From Plantibacter sp. ME-Dv--P-122b (GTDB lineage: Bacteria; Actinomycetota; Actinomycetes; Actinomycetales; Microbacteriaceae): a stretch of 64,000 nt of DNA. Shown here piece by piece: positions 8,569 to 17,750 of this stretch; position 1 is the first letter of the stretch, and each line of letters opens with the position of its first letter. The translations under genes and the position numbers were made by a program. The notes beneath the pieces are model-generated. The model was not told where the DNA came from. It made no database searches and worked only from the letters and a program-made list of their open reading frames with translations. The stretch spans positions 62,001 through 126,000 of the forward strand of contig NZ_JARVSC010000011.1 of the NCBI RefSeq assembly GCF_030209375.1. Reading direction: 5' to 3'.

Positions 8569-11051
8569 GCATCATCGACACCACCACCGTCCGTCCTCTG
8601 ACCTCCCGCCTCCTGCACGAGGGGTGGAGTCTGCGAGCGGTCGGCGGAGCCGTCCCGGATGCCTTCGTCGGGACCAGCGTGCCGGCCACGGTTCCCGGCC
8701 TCGTGCACACCGACCTCATTGACGCGGGGCTCATCCCCGACCCGTTCCTCGACCGCAACGAGCACCTCGTGACGTGGATCGGGTCGACGGACTGGGAGTA
8801 CCGCAGCGCCTTCGAGTGGGCGCCCGACGGACACGACCGCCACGACCTCGTCTTCGAGGGGCTCGACACCGTCGCGAGGGTGACGTTGAACGGTTCGGTC
8901 GTCGCGACCACCCGGAACCAGCACCGCACCTACCGCATCGACGTCGGCGCCGTCCTGCTCGAGGGCGAGAACGAACTCGTCGTGCACTTCGCCTCGCCCG
9001 TCGCCGCGGCCGACCTGGCCAGCCTCGAGATCGGCTACCGCCCGCACACCTACTCCCACCCGTTCAACGCCATCCGCAAGGCCGCCTGCAACTTCGGTTG
9101 GGACTGGGGGCTCGACGCAGCCTCCTCCGGACTGTGGAAGCCCGTGAGCCTGCAGTCGTGGTCGACGGCCCGGCTCGCCTCGGTGCGTCCGGTCGTGACC
9201 GTCGACGGCGACGAGGGTCGGGTGGCCGTACACGTCGACGTGGAACGCGCCGGCGACGGTGACACGGCACTCGCGCTCACCGCCACGGTCGCCGGTGCGA
9301 ACGCCGACGTCGTTCTCGCGGCCGGTGCAGACACCGCCGTGGTCGAGCTCTCCGTCGCGGATGCCGAACTCTGGTGGCCGCGTGGGTACGGCGAGCAGCC
9401 GCTGTACGACCTCGACGTCGTGCTGCACCAGGACGAGGCCCGCCTCGGCGAGTGGTCGAAGCGGATCGGGTTCCGGACCGTCGCCGTCGAACTCGAACCC
9501 GACGCGGAGGGCACCTCGTTCCGTTTCGTCGTCAACGGCGAGGCCGTCTGGGTCCGTGGCGCCAACTGGATCCCCGATGATGCCTTCGTGACCCGCGTCG
9601 ACCGGGCACGGCTCGCGCGCCGCATGGACCAGGCCGAGTTCGCGAACCTCAACCTGCTCCGCATCTGGGGTGGCGGCTACTACGAGTCCGACGACTTCTA
9701 CGAGCTCTGCGACGAGCGCGGGATCATGGTCTGGCAGGACTTCCTCTTCGCCTGCGCGGCCTATGCCGAGGAGGAGCCGCTGTGGAGCGAGGTCGAGGCG
9801 GAGGCGCGCGACAACATCACGCGCATCATGCCGCACGCGAGCCTCGTGCTGTGGAACGGCAACAACGAGAACATCTGGGGCTTCGAGGAGTGGGGCTGGG
9901 AGAAGCGGGTCCAGGGTCGCACCTGGGGGATGGGCTACTACCTCGACCTGCTGCCGCGGCTCGTCGCCGAGCTCGACCCGGCCGGCAACTACACCGCGGG
10001 CAGCCCCTGGTCGGGCACGCCGGACATCCCGGCCAACGACCCCGACCACGGCTCCGTACACCTGTGGGAGCTGTGGAACCGCGTCGACTACCCCGCATAC
10101 CGCGACGTCTCGCCGCGCTTCGTCGCCGAGTTCGGCTGGCAGGGGCCGGCGACGTGGTCGACGATCGAACGGGCCATCTCGGACTCGCCGCTCACGCCCG
10201 AGTCGCCCGGGATGATCCACCACCAGAAGGCGACCGACGGCAACGACAAGCTGACGGACGGACTCGTCGCGCACCTGCCCCTGCCTGACGACACCGAGGA
10301 CTGGCACTGGGCGATGTCGCTCAACCAGGCCAACGCGGTGACCGTCGCGATCGAGCACTTCCGCTCGTGGAGCCCGCGCTGCATGGGATCGATCGTGTGG
10401 CAACTGAACGACTGCTGGCCCGTCACCTCGTGGGCGGCCGTCGACGGCGACGAGCGTGCGAAGCCGTTGCTGTACGCGCTCAAGCACGTTTATGCCGACC
10501 GACTCGTGACCGTCCAGCCGCGTGGGGAATCCCTCGTGGTCGCCGTCCTCAACGACGGGCCCGACGCCTGGGCCGACGACCTCGTCATCCGGCGGCTGCG
10601 GTTCGACGGGACCGAACTCGCGTCCGCGCGCGTCCCGGTCGACCTCGACCGACGCTCGTCGACGCTCGTCGAGATCCCCCAATCGGTCGCCGTCGCAGGC
10701 ACCGCGACCGAGGAACTCCTCGTCGCCACACTCGGGGCGGAGCGCGGGTTCTGGTCCTTCGCCGAGGCGCGCGACTCCGCGATCCCCGCTCCCCGGTACC
10801 GCGCCGACGTCGCCCGGGTGGACGACGGCTACGCCGTGACCGTCACGGCCGAATCGTTCCTGCGCGACCTGACGCTGCTCGTCGACAAGGTGGATCCGGC
10901 CGCAGTCGTCGACGACCAGCTCGTGACCCTGCTGCCCGGTGAGCGCGTCACGTTCCACGTGCGGACTGCGATGGAGCTCGGCGAGGACGAGCTCCTCTCG
11001 ACCCGGGTGGTGCGCACCGCGAACCAGCTCGTCGAGGACTGGGCACGGTGA
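8565..11051 (+). CDS. GH2 beta-mannosidase
   Basis: An 828-residue cytoplasmic glycosidase that removes terminal beta-mannose from oligosaccharides. N-terminal sugar-binding jelly roll (residues 1 to 190, with WEYRSAFEW and YRPHTYSHPFNAIRKA), an immunoglobulin-like domain, then the TIM barrel. The acid/base Glu is about residue 435 in WNGNNENIWG and the nucleophile Glu about 522 in FVAEFGWQG; RIWGGGYYESDDFYELCDE is the conserved barrel segment of GH2 beta-mannosidases. Length matches the family. GTG 8565 overlaps the permease stop. It should act on the products the importer delivers, feeding mannose to the kinase encoded next (GTGA overlap). Confidence 0.92.
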   Translation: MSIIDTTTVRPLTSRLLHEGWSLRAVGGAVPDAFVGTSVPATVPGLVHTDLIDAGLIPDPFLDRNEHLVTWIGSTDWEYRSAFEWAPDGHDRHDLVFEGLDTVARVTLNGSVVATTRNQHRTYRIDVGAVLLEGENELVVHFASPVAAADLASLEIGYRPHTYSHPFNAIRKAACNFGWDWGLDAASSGLWKPVSLQSWSTARLASVRPVVTVDGDEGRVAVHVDVERAGDGDTALALTATVAGANADVVLAAGADTAVVELSVADAELWWPRGYGEQPLYDLDVVLHQDEARLGEWSKRIGFRTVAVELEPDAEGTSFRFVVNGEAVWVRGANWIPDDAFVTRVDRARLARRMDQAEFANLNLLRIWGGGYYESDDFYELCDERGIMVWQDFLFACAAYAEEEPLWSEVEAEARDNITRIMPHASLVLWNGNNENIWGFEEWGWEKRVQGRTWGMGYYLDLLPRLVAELDPAGNYTAGSPWSGTPDIPANDPDHGSVHLWELWNRVDYPAYRDVSPRFVAEFGWQGPATWSTIERAISDSPLTPESPGMIHHQKATDGNDKLTDGLVAHLPLPDDTEDWHWAMSLNQANAVTVAIEHFRSWSPRCMGSIVWQLNDCWPVTSWAAVDGDERAKPLLYALKHVYADRLVTVQPRGESLVVAVLNDGPDAWADDLVIRRLRFDGTELASARVPVDLDRRSSTLVEIPQSVAVAGTATEELLVATLGAERGFWSFAEARDSAIPAPRYRADVARVDDGYAVTVTAESFLRDLTLLVDKVDPAAVVDDQLVTLLPGERVTFHVRTAMELGEDELLSTRVVRTANQLVEDWAR

Positions 11052-12061
11052 CCCTGGCGGACCTGACCGGGGAACGCGACTCGCCGGGGTCGATCGCGCT
11101 CGCGGTCGACCTCGGCGGCACCAAGGTGGAGGCGGCACTCGTCACCGAGGAAGGCGTCGTGGTCGACGGCAGCGTGCACCGGGCGCCGACGGGGTCCGGT
11201 GCGGGGCGCCGCGCGCTGGAGGAGGCCGTCGACCGGGTCGTGCTCGCCTCCATCGCGCACCTGCCGGACGGGTCCGCGCTCGTCGGCGTCGGCATCGGCT
11301 CGGCAGGACCGGTCGACCTCGAACTCGGGACGGTCAGCCCGAAGAACCTCCCGCAACTGCACGGCTTCGACCTCCGAGCGCACGTCTCCCGGTTACTGCC
11401 GCTGGTCCCCGTCGTCGTCCGCCTCGACGGCACCTGCATCGCCCTCGCGGAACACTGGCTCGGAGCCACTCGAGGCACCGCCAATTCGATGGCGATGATC
11501 GTCTCGACCGGTGTCGGCGGTGGGATCATCCTGCACGGACGGCTGATCGCCGGCCGGAGCGGCAACGCCGGTCACATCGGTCAGGTGCAGATCGCCTCGC
11601 GTCCGCCGGGGGAGTCGGCCGACGACGCGACGCTCGAGCGCATCGCCTCCGGACCGCGGAGTGTCGCCTGGGCGCGGACCCACGGCTGGGACGGGCACAC
11701 CGGCGAGGAACTCGCCGTCGACGCCGCGGCCGGTGACCCCGTCGCGCGGTCCGCCGTCGTCCGTTCGGCCACCGCGGTCGGACAGGCGATCGCGAGTGCC
11801 GCGACCCTCCTCGACCTCGAAGCGGTCGCCGTCGGCGGGGGGTTCACCGCCGTCAGCACCGACTACCTCGACCTCGTCCGTGCCGCGGTGCAGGACGCCA
11901 TCGTCCTCGACTACGCGGCCGGTGTGGTCGTCACCGGTTCCGCCCTCGACGGCGCGGGTCCGATCCTCGGCGCCGCGGCCCTGATCCACCGACCGGAGGC
12001 GCTCGGCCTCCCACCGCTCGATCCGATGCACCATCCCAGACGAAGGAGCCTGGCACGATGA
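11048..12061 (+). CDS. ROK-fold sugar kinase lacking the zinc motif
   Basis: A 337-residue member of the ROK kinase family, probably phosphorylating mannose or glucose released by the mannosidase. The phosphate-1 loop ALAVDLGGTKVEA is at about residues 18 to 30, GVGIGSAGPVDLELG and the STGVGGGIILHG ATP-binding strand are in place, and NAGHIGQ keeps the histidine of the GHxGH region. However the CxCGxxGCxE zinc loop that should follow is replaced by a Pro/Gly/Asp-rich linker, unlike the ROK repressor upstream. Overlaps at both ends (GTGA with the mannosidase, ATGA with the mannanase) place it firmly in the operon. Activity is likely but not certain because of the missing zinc loop. Confidence 0.82.
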   Translation: MTLADLTGERDSPGSIALAVDLGGTKVEAALVTEEGVVVDGSVHRAPTGSGAGRRALEEAVDRVVLASIAHLPDGSALVGVGIGSAGPVDLELGTVSPKNLPQLHGFDLRAHVSRLLPLVPVVVRLDGTCIALAEHWLGATRGTANSMAMIVSTGVGGGIILHGRLIAGRSGNAGHIGQVQIASRPPGESADDATLERIASGPRSVAWARTHGWDGHTGEELAVDAAAGDPVARSAVVRSATAVGQAIASAATLLDLEAVAVGGGFTAVSTDYLDLVRAAVQDAIVLDYAAGVVVTGSALDGAGPILGAAALIHRPEALGLPPLDPMHHPRRRSLAR

Positions 12062-14808
12062 ACCGCACCCCCGACCCCCGCCCACCACGACGTGACCCGG
12101 GCCGCCGCCTGGCAGCCGGTCTGCTCGCCGCGGCCCTCACCGCCGCGCTGTCACCGGCGCTCGCCGCACCGGCCGCCGCCGCCCCGACCGACTGGACCTC
12201 GCTCAACACCTCGTTCGTCGAGCGTGACGGTGCGCGTCTCGTGCTCGACGGCGAGACCTTCCGGTTCAGCGGCCCGAACATCTACTGGCTCGGTCTCGAC
12301 GAGAACGTGGGCGGGGTCGACTATCCGACGGCCTTCCGTATCGCCGACACCCTCGACGCGGCGGCGCGGATGGGTTCGACCGTCGTCCGGACCCACATGA
12401 TGACCTCGACGGGCCAGGACGGGGCGAACCCGTTGGCGATCATGCCGAGCCTCGGGCAGATGAACGAGGAGGCGTTCGCGACGATCGACTTCGCCATCGC
12501 GTACGCCGGGAAGCTCGGTATCCGGCTCGTCCTCCCGCTCACCGACGAGTGGGAGTACTACCACGGCGGGCACCGCGACTTCACGACCCCCTACGGGCTG
12601 ACGTCGGCCGACTTTTACACCGACGAGCGGCCGATCGCCGCCTATCAGGCCTACGTCGACGCGATCCTGCGGCGGACGAACGCGCTGACCGGCGTCCGGT
12701 ACACCGAGGACCCGACGGTCATGGCGTGGGAACTCGGGAACGAGTTGGAGGGCATGACCGCGCCGTGGATCGAGCGGCAGGTCGCGTTCATCAAGGAACG
12801 CGCTCCGCAGCAGCTCGTCGCGGCCGGTCGGCGCTTCGACATCGACTCGGACACCCTCTCGGCGCCCGGACTCGACATCGTCGACGTGCACTACTACCCG
12901 CCGACCGTCGCCCGCGTCTCCGCGGACGCCGCCACGGTCACCGCCGCGGGCAAGGTCTACCTGGCCGGCGAGTACGCCTCCACAGCTGCGAGCCCGGCGC
13001 TGCTCGAACCGCTCGTCGCCGACCCGAACGTGACCGGCATGCTGTTCTGGTCACTGTTCGGCAACAACGATCGTGGTGGACTCGTCCCGCACGACGACGG
13101 GTTCACGATCCATGCACCCGGTGCGACCGACGCCGAGCGCGCCCGGGTCTCCGCGATCGCCGCCTATGCCGCCGCGATCGGTGCCGTGCCGGCTGCTCCC
13201 GCCGTCGGGACACCGCTCATCACGGCGGTCGACCGCGCGGACGGCATCAACACCGTCCGGTGGCGTGGGGCCGGCGGTGCGGTGTCCTACCGCATCGAGC
13301 GGACGATCGACGGGACGAGCTGGACGCCGGTCGAGACCGGAGCACTGGCAGCCGACGCCGGATCCGCCACGGACTTCGCCTCCCCGGTCGGTGCCGTCTA
13401 CCGAGTCGTCGCGCTCGACGCGGCCGGCGCGGTGGCCTCGGTCTCCGACCAGGTCGCGACCGAGGCGGACACCCGCGTGCTCGTGGACCCGCTCGAGTCC
13501 TGGCTCCTCACCGAGGCGCACGACGGGGCGAACATCACCCCACGAGCGGACGGGACCCGTGTGGTCGCCGCGGACGACGGAGCCAGCGTCACCTGGAAGC
13601 AGGACCGACTCTCAGCGGCGTCGTTCCTCGTCTCCGGGTCGACCGTGGTCGAGTCCAGCCCCGACGGTTCGACGTGGGAGACCGCAGCGACCGAGGTCGG
13701 CGTCGGCGGCGCGGTGGTCGCACGCGATCTGGTCGGCCCGTACCTGCGGGTGACCCTCGCGGCCGGTGCGGAGTTGTCGCGGGCCACCATCTGGTCGGCG
13801 GTCGACGCCCCGAGCGGACCACCGGCGGCGTTCGCGTCGATCTCGCCCGCGGCCGGCACCGTCGACGTGACCGCGACCCCGACCTTCACCTGGGAGCCGT
13901 CGGTCGGAGCGGCGTACTACCGCTTGACGCTCGCGCAGCAAGCGGACCTCGGGAACCCGGTCGTGGTCGTCGACGGCATCGGCACCACCTCCATCACCCC
14001 GACGGTCTCCCTCACGCCGGGCCAGCGGTACTGGTGGTCGGTCGCCGCGGTCAACGGCGCCGGGACGACCGCCTCGAGCACGGGGGCGGCGTACTTCCTC
14101 ATGAAGACCCTCCCGAGTGAGTCGATCGTCGTCGACGACTTCGAGTCGTACGCCGACGACGCCGCGCTGCAGGCCGCCTACGTGCGGAACACCGGCGGTG
14201 GGGCGATCACCCCGACGCTCGCGACGAACCCCGACACCGGCTCGCAAGCGATGACGGCGGCGTACGACCTCGCCGGTCCCGGGTACGCCGGGATCGTCCG
14301 CACCTTCCAGACACCGCAGGACTGGTGGGGCCACACGGGGCTCGTATTCTGGGTGCAGGGGACGCCGGGCGACGACGTCACCGTCCAGTTCGTGACGCAC
14401 GGGACCTACTGGGAGACGGTCGCGCCGATCGAGCGCGAGGGGTGGCAACGCGTCGCGATCCCGTTCTCGGACTTCGCCTCGCCCGCTTGGGCCGGCGAGG
14501 CCGCGTTCGACCCCACGTCCGTCACCCAGCTCGGGTTCTACCTCGGCGGCGAAGGGGCAGGCACGCTGCTCGTCGACGACGTCGCCACGACGGTCGCCGC
14601 GGTGGAGCCGGAACCGGGGACGGGGCAACCGGGGACGGGACAGCCGGGGGCAGGGCAGCCCGGCACGGCGGGCGACACCGGAACCGGCGCGCCGGCAAGC
14701 GACCTCGCCCGCACCGGACTGGAAGCCGCGCCGTGGATCGTCGTCGCGCTCGCGCTGGCCGCGACGGGTGGTCTGCTGCTGATCCGCGCCCGGCGGCGGG
14801 CGCACTGA
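12058..14808 (+). CDS. Secreted, wall-anchored GH5 beta-mannanase
   Basis: A 916-residue multidomain enzyme that would hydrolyse mannan outside the cell. Order: Sec signal peptide (about 1 to 42, basic then Ala-rich), GH5 barrel with acid/base Glu near 229 in WELGNELEG and nucleophile Glu near 305 in YLAGEYAST, an Fn3-like module (from about 380), a second sandwich region, a CBM11/CIA30-like carbohydrate-binding domain (about 685 to 850, VDDFESYADDA), a Gly/Gln/Pro-rich stalk with GTGQPG repeats, then LARTG at 883 to 887, a hydrophobic helix and a basic tail. LAxTG is the class E sortase motif of actinobacteria, so it is probably linked to peptidoglycan. A hairpin follows the gene, closing the operon. 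Confidence 0.9.
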   Translation: MNRTPDPRPPRRDPGRRLAAGLLAAALTAALSPALAAPAAAAPTDWTSLNTSFVERDGARLVLDGETFRFSGPNIYWLGLDENVGGVDYPTAFRIADTLDAAARMGSTVVRTHMMTSTGQDGANPLAIMPSLGQMNEEAFATIDFAIAYAGKLGIRLVLPLTDEWEYYHGGHRDFTTPYGLTSADFYTDERPIAAYQAYVDAILRRTNALTGVRYTEDPTVMAWELGNELEGMTAPWIERQVAFIKERAPQQLVAAGRRFDIDSDTLSAPGLDIVDVHYYPPTVARVSADAATVTAAGKVYLAGEYASTAASPALLEPLVADPNVTGMLFWSLFGNNDRGGLVPHDDGFTIHAPGATDAERARVSAIAAYAAAIGAVPAAPAVGTPLITAVDRADGINTVRWRGAGGAVSYRIERTIDGTSWTPVETGALAADAGSATDFASPVGAVYRVVALDAAGAVASVSDQVATEADTRVLVDPLESWLLTEAHDGANITPRADGTRVVAADDGASVTWKQDRLSAASFLVSGSTVVESSPDGSTWETAATEVGVGGAVVARDLVGPYLRVTLAAGAELSRATIWSAVDAPSGPPAAFASISPAAGTVDVTATPTFTWEPSVGAAYYRLTLAQQADLGNPVVVVDGIGTTSITPTVSLTPGQRYWWSVAAVNGAGTTASSTGAAYFLMKTLPSESIVVDDFESYADDAALQAAYVRNTGGGAITPTLATNPDTGSQAMTAAYDLAGPGYAGIVRTFQTPQDWWGHTGLVFWVQGTPGDDVTVQFVTHGTYWETVAPIEREGWQRVAIPFSDFASPAWAGEAAFDPTSVTQLGFYLGGEGAGTLLVDDVATTVAAVEPEPGTGQPGTGQPGAGQPGTAGDTGTGAPASDLARTGLEAAPWIVVALALAATGGLLLIRARRRAH

Positions 14809-14813
14809 CCGTC

Positions 14814-14847
14814 GACCCGGCGGCGGGATACCACCCGCTGCCGGGTC
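14814..14847 (+). terminator. Terminator of the mannan operon
   Basis: GACCCGGC (14814-14821) pairs with GCCGGGTC (14840-14847), continuing through a G-T pair into GCGGG/CCCGC with a six-base loop: 14 pairs starting six bases after the mannanase stop. There is no U-run, as usual in high-GC actinobacteria. Confidence 0.75.
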
Positions 14848-14864
14848 ACCGCCAGACTGGACCC

Positions 14865-15197
14865 ATGATCACCATCCACCTCCGCTACCAGATCGACCCC
14901 GAGCAGCTCGACACGTTCACCGAGTACGGGCGGCGATGGATCCGTCTCGTGAACCGGCTCGGTGGCGACCACCACGGCTACTTCCTCCCCGCGGAGGGCG
15001 ACAACGACGAGGCGTTCGCGCTGTTCAGCTTCCCCTCACTCGCCGCCTACGAGCAGTACCGCATCGCCGCGGCGACGGACCCGGAGTGCATCGAGGCGTA
15101 CGAGCTCGTTCGGGGCACCGGTTGCATCGTCCGCTTCGAGCGGCGCTTCCAGACGCCGCTCTTCGGCGATGAGATGGACGGGGAGGGGCAGGCGTGA
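14865..15197 (+). CDS. NIPSNAP family protein
   Basis: A 110-residue alpha/beta ferredoxin-like dimeric-barrel protein. MITIHLRYQIDPEQLDTF and the later ALFSFPSLAAYEQYR and IVRFERRFQ segments match bacterial NIPSNAP proteins, whose biochemical role is not established. There is no Shine-Dalgarno before ATG 14865, but CAGACT ends six bases upstream, suggesting a leaderless mRNA. Its TGA overlaps the GTG of the acetyltransferase, so the two form an operon. Confidence 0.8.
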   Translation: MITIHLRYQIDPEQLDTFTEYGRRWIRLVNRLGGDHHGYFLPAEGDNDEAFALFSFPSLAAYEQYRIAAATDPECIEAYELVRGTGCIVRFERRFQTPLFGDEMDGEGQA

Positions 15198-15775
15198 CCG
15201 TCCCGACCGTCGACACCTCGAAGCTCGCGGAGCTCGACACCCTCGTGACGCCGAGGCTCCGGCTGGTGCCTCTCGGCCCGGCGCACCTCGAACCGACCCT
15301 GCGCGGCCTGGCCGACCCGGAGACGCTCCGCCTCACGGGCACGCGTGGCCCGATTCCGCGTGAGGCGGTCGAGCGTCACCTCGCGACCATCGGCGGGCAG
15401 GACGACCGGGCCGACTGGGCCGTCACCGCGATCGACTCCGGTGCGTATCTCGGCGAGGTGGTGCTCAACGAGCTCGACGAGGACAACGCGTCGATGAACT
15501 TCAGGATCGCGTTGGCTCCCGGGCGGACCGGACAGGGGTTCGGGACCGAGGCCACGACGGCGGTCCTCGACCACGCGTTCGCCCTCATCGGCCTGCACCG
15601 GGTCGTCCTCGACGTCTACTCGTTCAATCCGAGGGCCGAACGGTCCTACGTCAAGGCCGGGTTCGTCGTCGAAGGGCGTCAGCGTCACACACTCCGCTGG
15701 GACGGCGCATGGGTCGACTCGATCCTGATGTCGGTGCTCTCGACCGACGACCGCCGGTCCGGCACGGACGGCTGA
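15194..15775 (+). CDS. GNAT N-acetyltransferase (RimJ/RimL-like)
   Basis: A 193-residue acetyltransferase of the type that uses acetyl-CoA on an amine. LVTPRLRLVPLGPAHLEPTL is the typical N-terminal strand of RimJ/RimL-like enzymes; the acetyl-CoA loop is LAPGRTGQGFGTEATTAVL (Q/RxxGxG/A) and the LHRVVLDVYSFNPRAERSY segment follows with the expected asparagine. The GTG at 15194 overlaps the NIPSNAP stop. Substrate cannot be read from sequence; a small molecule or a protein N-terminus are both possible. Confidence 0.88.
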   Translation: MTVPTVDTSKLAELDTLVTPRLRLVPLGPAHLEPTLRGLADPETLRLTGTRGPIPREAVERHLATIGGQDDRADWAVTAIDSGAYLGEVVLNELDEDNASMNFRIALAPGRTGQGFGTEATTAVLDHAFALIGLHRVVLDVYSFNPRAERSYVKAGFVVEGRQRHTLRWDGAWVDSILMSVLSTDDRRSGTDG

Positions 15776-15788
15776 ACCTCAGCGACCC

Positions 15789-16871
15789 TCAGTAGGGCGC
15801 GCGGAACGTCAGGGTGAACCGGGTCGGCGCGTCCTCGGTGAGGAGGGACCCGTTCAGGAGTTCGGCGCGTTCGCTCAGGCCGACGAGGCCGTGGCCCGCG
15901 GACGACCACGAGCTGTCGGACGACCGCGCGGGGCGGTCGTTACGGATGGTCACGGTGACCTCGTCGGCGGAGGCTTCGGCGCGCACATCGACCGCGGCCC
16001 CCGGCGCATGCTTGCGCGCGTTCGTCAGCCCCTCCTGCACCGTCCGGTAGATCGCCCGCTGCACGGGTGCGGGGAGACCGTCCGGCAACTCGATGGCGGA
16101 GGTGACGGCGATCCCGCTGTCCGCGATCAACCGGTCGAGGTCGTCGACCGTCGGTTGTGGGGCCAGTGGCGCATGTCCGGTCTCCGCGCGCAGCAGCGTC
16201 ACCATGTCCCGCAGCTCGTCGAGCGTGCGCGACGCGAGCGACCGGATCGTCACGGCCATCCGCTTCGTCCCGGGTTCCTCGGTCTGCATCTGGATCGCGC
16301 CCGCCTGGACGGCGATCAGACTGACCTGGTGGGAGACGACGTCGTGCATCTCCCGGGCGATGCGCGAGCGCTCCTCGACGAGGACGTCGGAGGCGATGCG
16401 CGCCCGCTCGCTGCGTCGGATCTGTTCGAGGTCGCGGACACGGTCGAACAGTTCGCGGCGGGTGCGGACGAGCAGGCCGAAGGCGATCGGCGCCGCCGCG
16501 TAGAGCGCGGCGTACACGATGGAGAGGATCGTGTAGTCGGGTGACGTCCACCCCCACCACGGCACCGCGGCGAGGACGAAGACCACGGCGCCGGTCGTGA
16601 CGAGCCGCCAGCGTCGTCGCTCCCGCACCGAGACGGAGAACAGCGACGCCAACCCGGCCAGGGTGGCGAGGTTGAGGGTGAAGGCAGGCACGGCGAGGAG
16701 GAGCGACAGCCACGGCCAGCGTCGTCGGAAGACGAGGCCGACGGCAGCGGCGATCGCCAGGCCGGACTCCCAGGGCGTCGCCCACCCGAGCGTCGTCAGG
16801 CTCTCGACGGTCGCCGCCGCGATGAGGGCGAGTTCGAGGAGGACCGACCAGAGTCGGGAGCGCCGCTTCAT
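15789..16871 (-). CDS. Sensor histidine kinase, NarL/DesK type
   Basis: A 360-residue membrane kinase. Four or five hydrophobic stretches span residues 9 to 135, with almost no extracellular domain, so it probably senses within the membrane. A short linker leads to the HisKA_3 dimerisation helix; the phospho-acceptor His176 is in REMHDVVSHQVSLI. The ATPase domain has the N box EGLTNARKHAPG and the G box GHGLVGLSERAELL. ATG 16871 overlaps the response-regulator stop (16868) as ATGA, so the pair is co-translated, regulator first. The signal is unknown; such intramembrane kinases often answer envelope stress. Confidence 0.93.
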   Translation of the reverse strand: MKRRSRLWSVLLELALIAAATVESLTTLGWATPWESGLAIAAAVGLVFRRRWPWLSLLLAVPAFTLNLATLAGLASLFSVSVRERRRWRLVTTGAVVFVLAAVPWWGWTSPDYTILSIVYAALYAAAPIAFGLLVRTRRELFDRVRDLEQIRRSERARIASDVLVEERSRIAREMHDVVSHQVSLIAVQAGAIQMQTEEPGTKRMAVTIRSLASRTLDELRDMVTLLRAETGHAPLAPQPTVDDLDRLIADSGIAVTSAIELPDGLPAPVQRAIYRTVQEGLTNARKHAPGAAVDVRAEASADEVTVTIRNDRPARSSDSSWSSAGHGLVGLSERAELLNGSLLTEDAPTRFTLTFRAPY

Positions 16872-17524
16872 CGCGGGGCCGCCTCGTCGCCGTGGACTCC
16901 GGCGCGCTCGGCGATGATGGCGGCTTCGAGTCGCGTCGTCACCTCGAGTTTGCCGAGGATCGCGCTCACGTGGTCTTTCACGGTCGCGCGGCTGAGGTGC
17001 AGCGCCTCGCCGATCTCGGTGTTGGACGCACCGGTTCGGAGCGCCGCGAGCACGTCCTGTTCGCGGCCCGTCAGCCCCGACAATCGCTTCGCCGCCTCGC
17101 GGTCGGCGGTGCGGGCGAACCCGCCGACGAGCGTCCGGGACACCTGCGGGGAGAGCACGATGCCGCCCGCGGAGAGGGATCGCAGCAGCATGGGGAGCTG
17201 CTCCGGGTCCGTGTCCTTCACGAGGAATCCCGCGGCGCCGCTGCGGAGGGCGCGAGCGATGTAGTCGTCGGAGTCGAAGGTGGTCAGGATCGCGACGACG
17301 GGCGGGTCGTCCCAGGTCTGCAGTTCATCGAGGATGTCGAGCCCGTTGCGCCCGGGCATGCGGACGTCCAGGAGGACGACGTCGGGACGGCTCGAGCGGA
17401 TCGCCTCCACGGCGTCGATCCCGTCGACCGAGGCGACGACCTCGATGTCCTCGACGGCACCCAGGATGAGTTCGAATCCGGACCGTACCAACGCCTCGTC
17501 GTCGACGATGGCCACTCCGATCAC
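16868..17524 (-). CDS. NarL/LuxR-type response regulator
   Basis: A 218-residue regulator with a receiver domain (acidic pair D8/D9, phosphorylated D53 in LLDVRMPG, Lys in FLVKDTD) and a C-terminal LuxR HTH (LTGREQDVLAALRTGASN, about residues 145 to 205). It is encoded directly before, and overlaps, its kinase. The promoter should lie in the 226-base gap up to the divergent aminotransferase gene. Its targets are not evident; no ABC exporter pair is adjacent, which is the common partner of this class. Confidence 0.94.
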   Translation of the reverse strand: MIGVAIVDDEALVRSGFELILGAVEDIEVVASVDGIDAVEAIRSSRPDVVLLDVRMPGRNGLDILDELQTWDDPPVVAILTTFDSDDYIARALRSGAAGFLVKDTDPEQLPMLLRSLSAGGIVLSPQVSRTLVGGFARTADREAAKRLSGLTGREQDVLAALRTGASNTEIGEALHLSRATVKDHVSAILGKLEVTTRLEAAIIAERAGVHGDEAAPR

Positions 17525-17694
17525 GGTGTCCTCCTCAGCTCGACTCTCACCCTACGAGTCCCGGCAGGCGGCCATGACGCACGACCGCTGGAACCCGCCA
17601 GGTGGCGGGGGTGGAATAGCCCGCAGCAGGATGCGGATCGTGCCCGCCGAGGCGGAGACTGAATCGCCCCGGTGACGTGAGTGTCACTCGGAGC

Positions 17695-17715
17695 ATCGAC
17701 ATCGAGGGTGTCGAT
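17695..17715 (+). promoter_or_regulatory. Inverted repeat upstream of aminotransferase gene
   Basis: ATCGACA and TGTCGAT arms (7 bp) flank a seven-base spacer 36 bases before the aminotransferase ATG, inside the divergent gap shared with the two-component genes. It could be an operator for the response regulator or a leader hairpin. Nothing else in the 226-base gap looks like a gene. Confidence 0.4.
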
Positions 17716-17750
17716 CGAACGTCCGGGGGAAACACGATGCGGGAACAGTC

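Noticed and set aside
8535-11138. 867-codon open frame on the minus strand opposite the beta-mannosidase gene
   Set aside because: Low-complexity composition with no domain signature; the plus strand encodes an intact GH2 enzyme.
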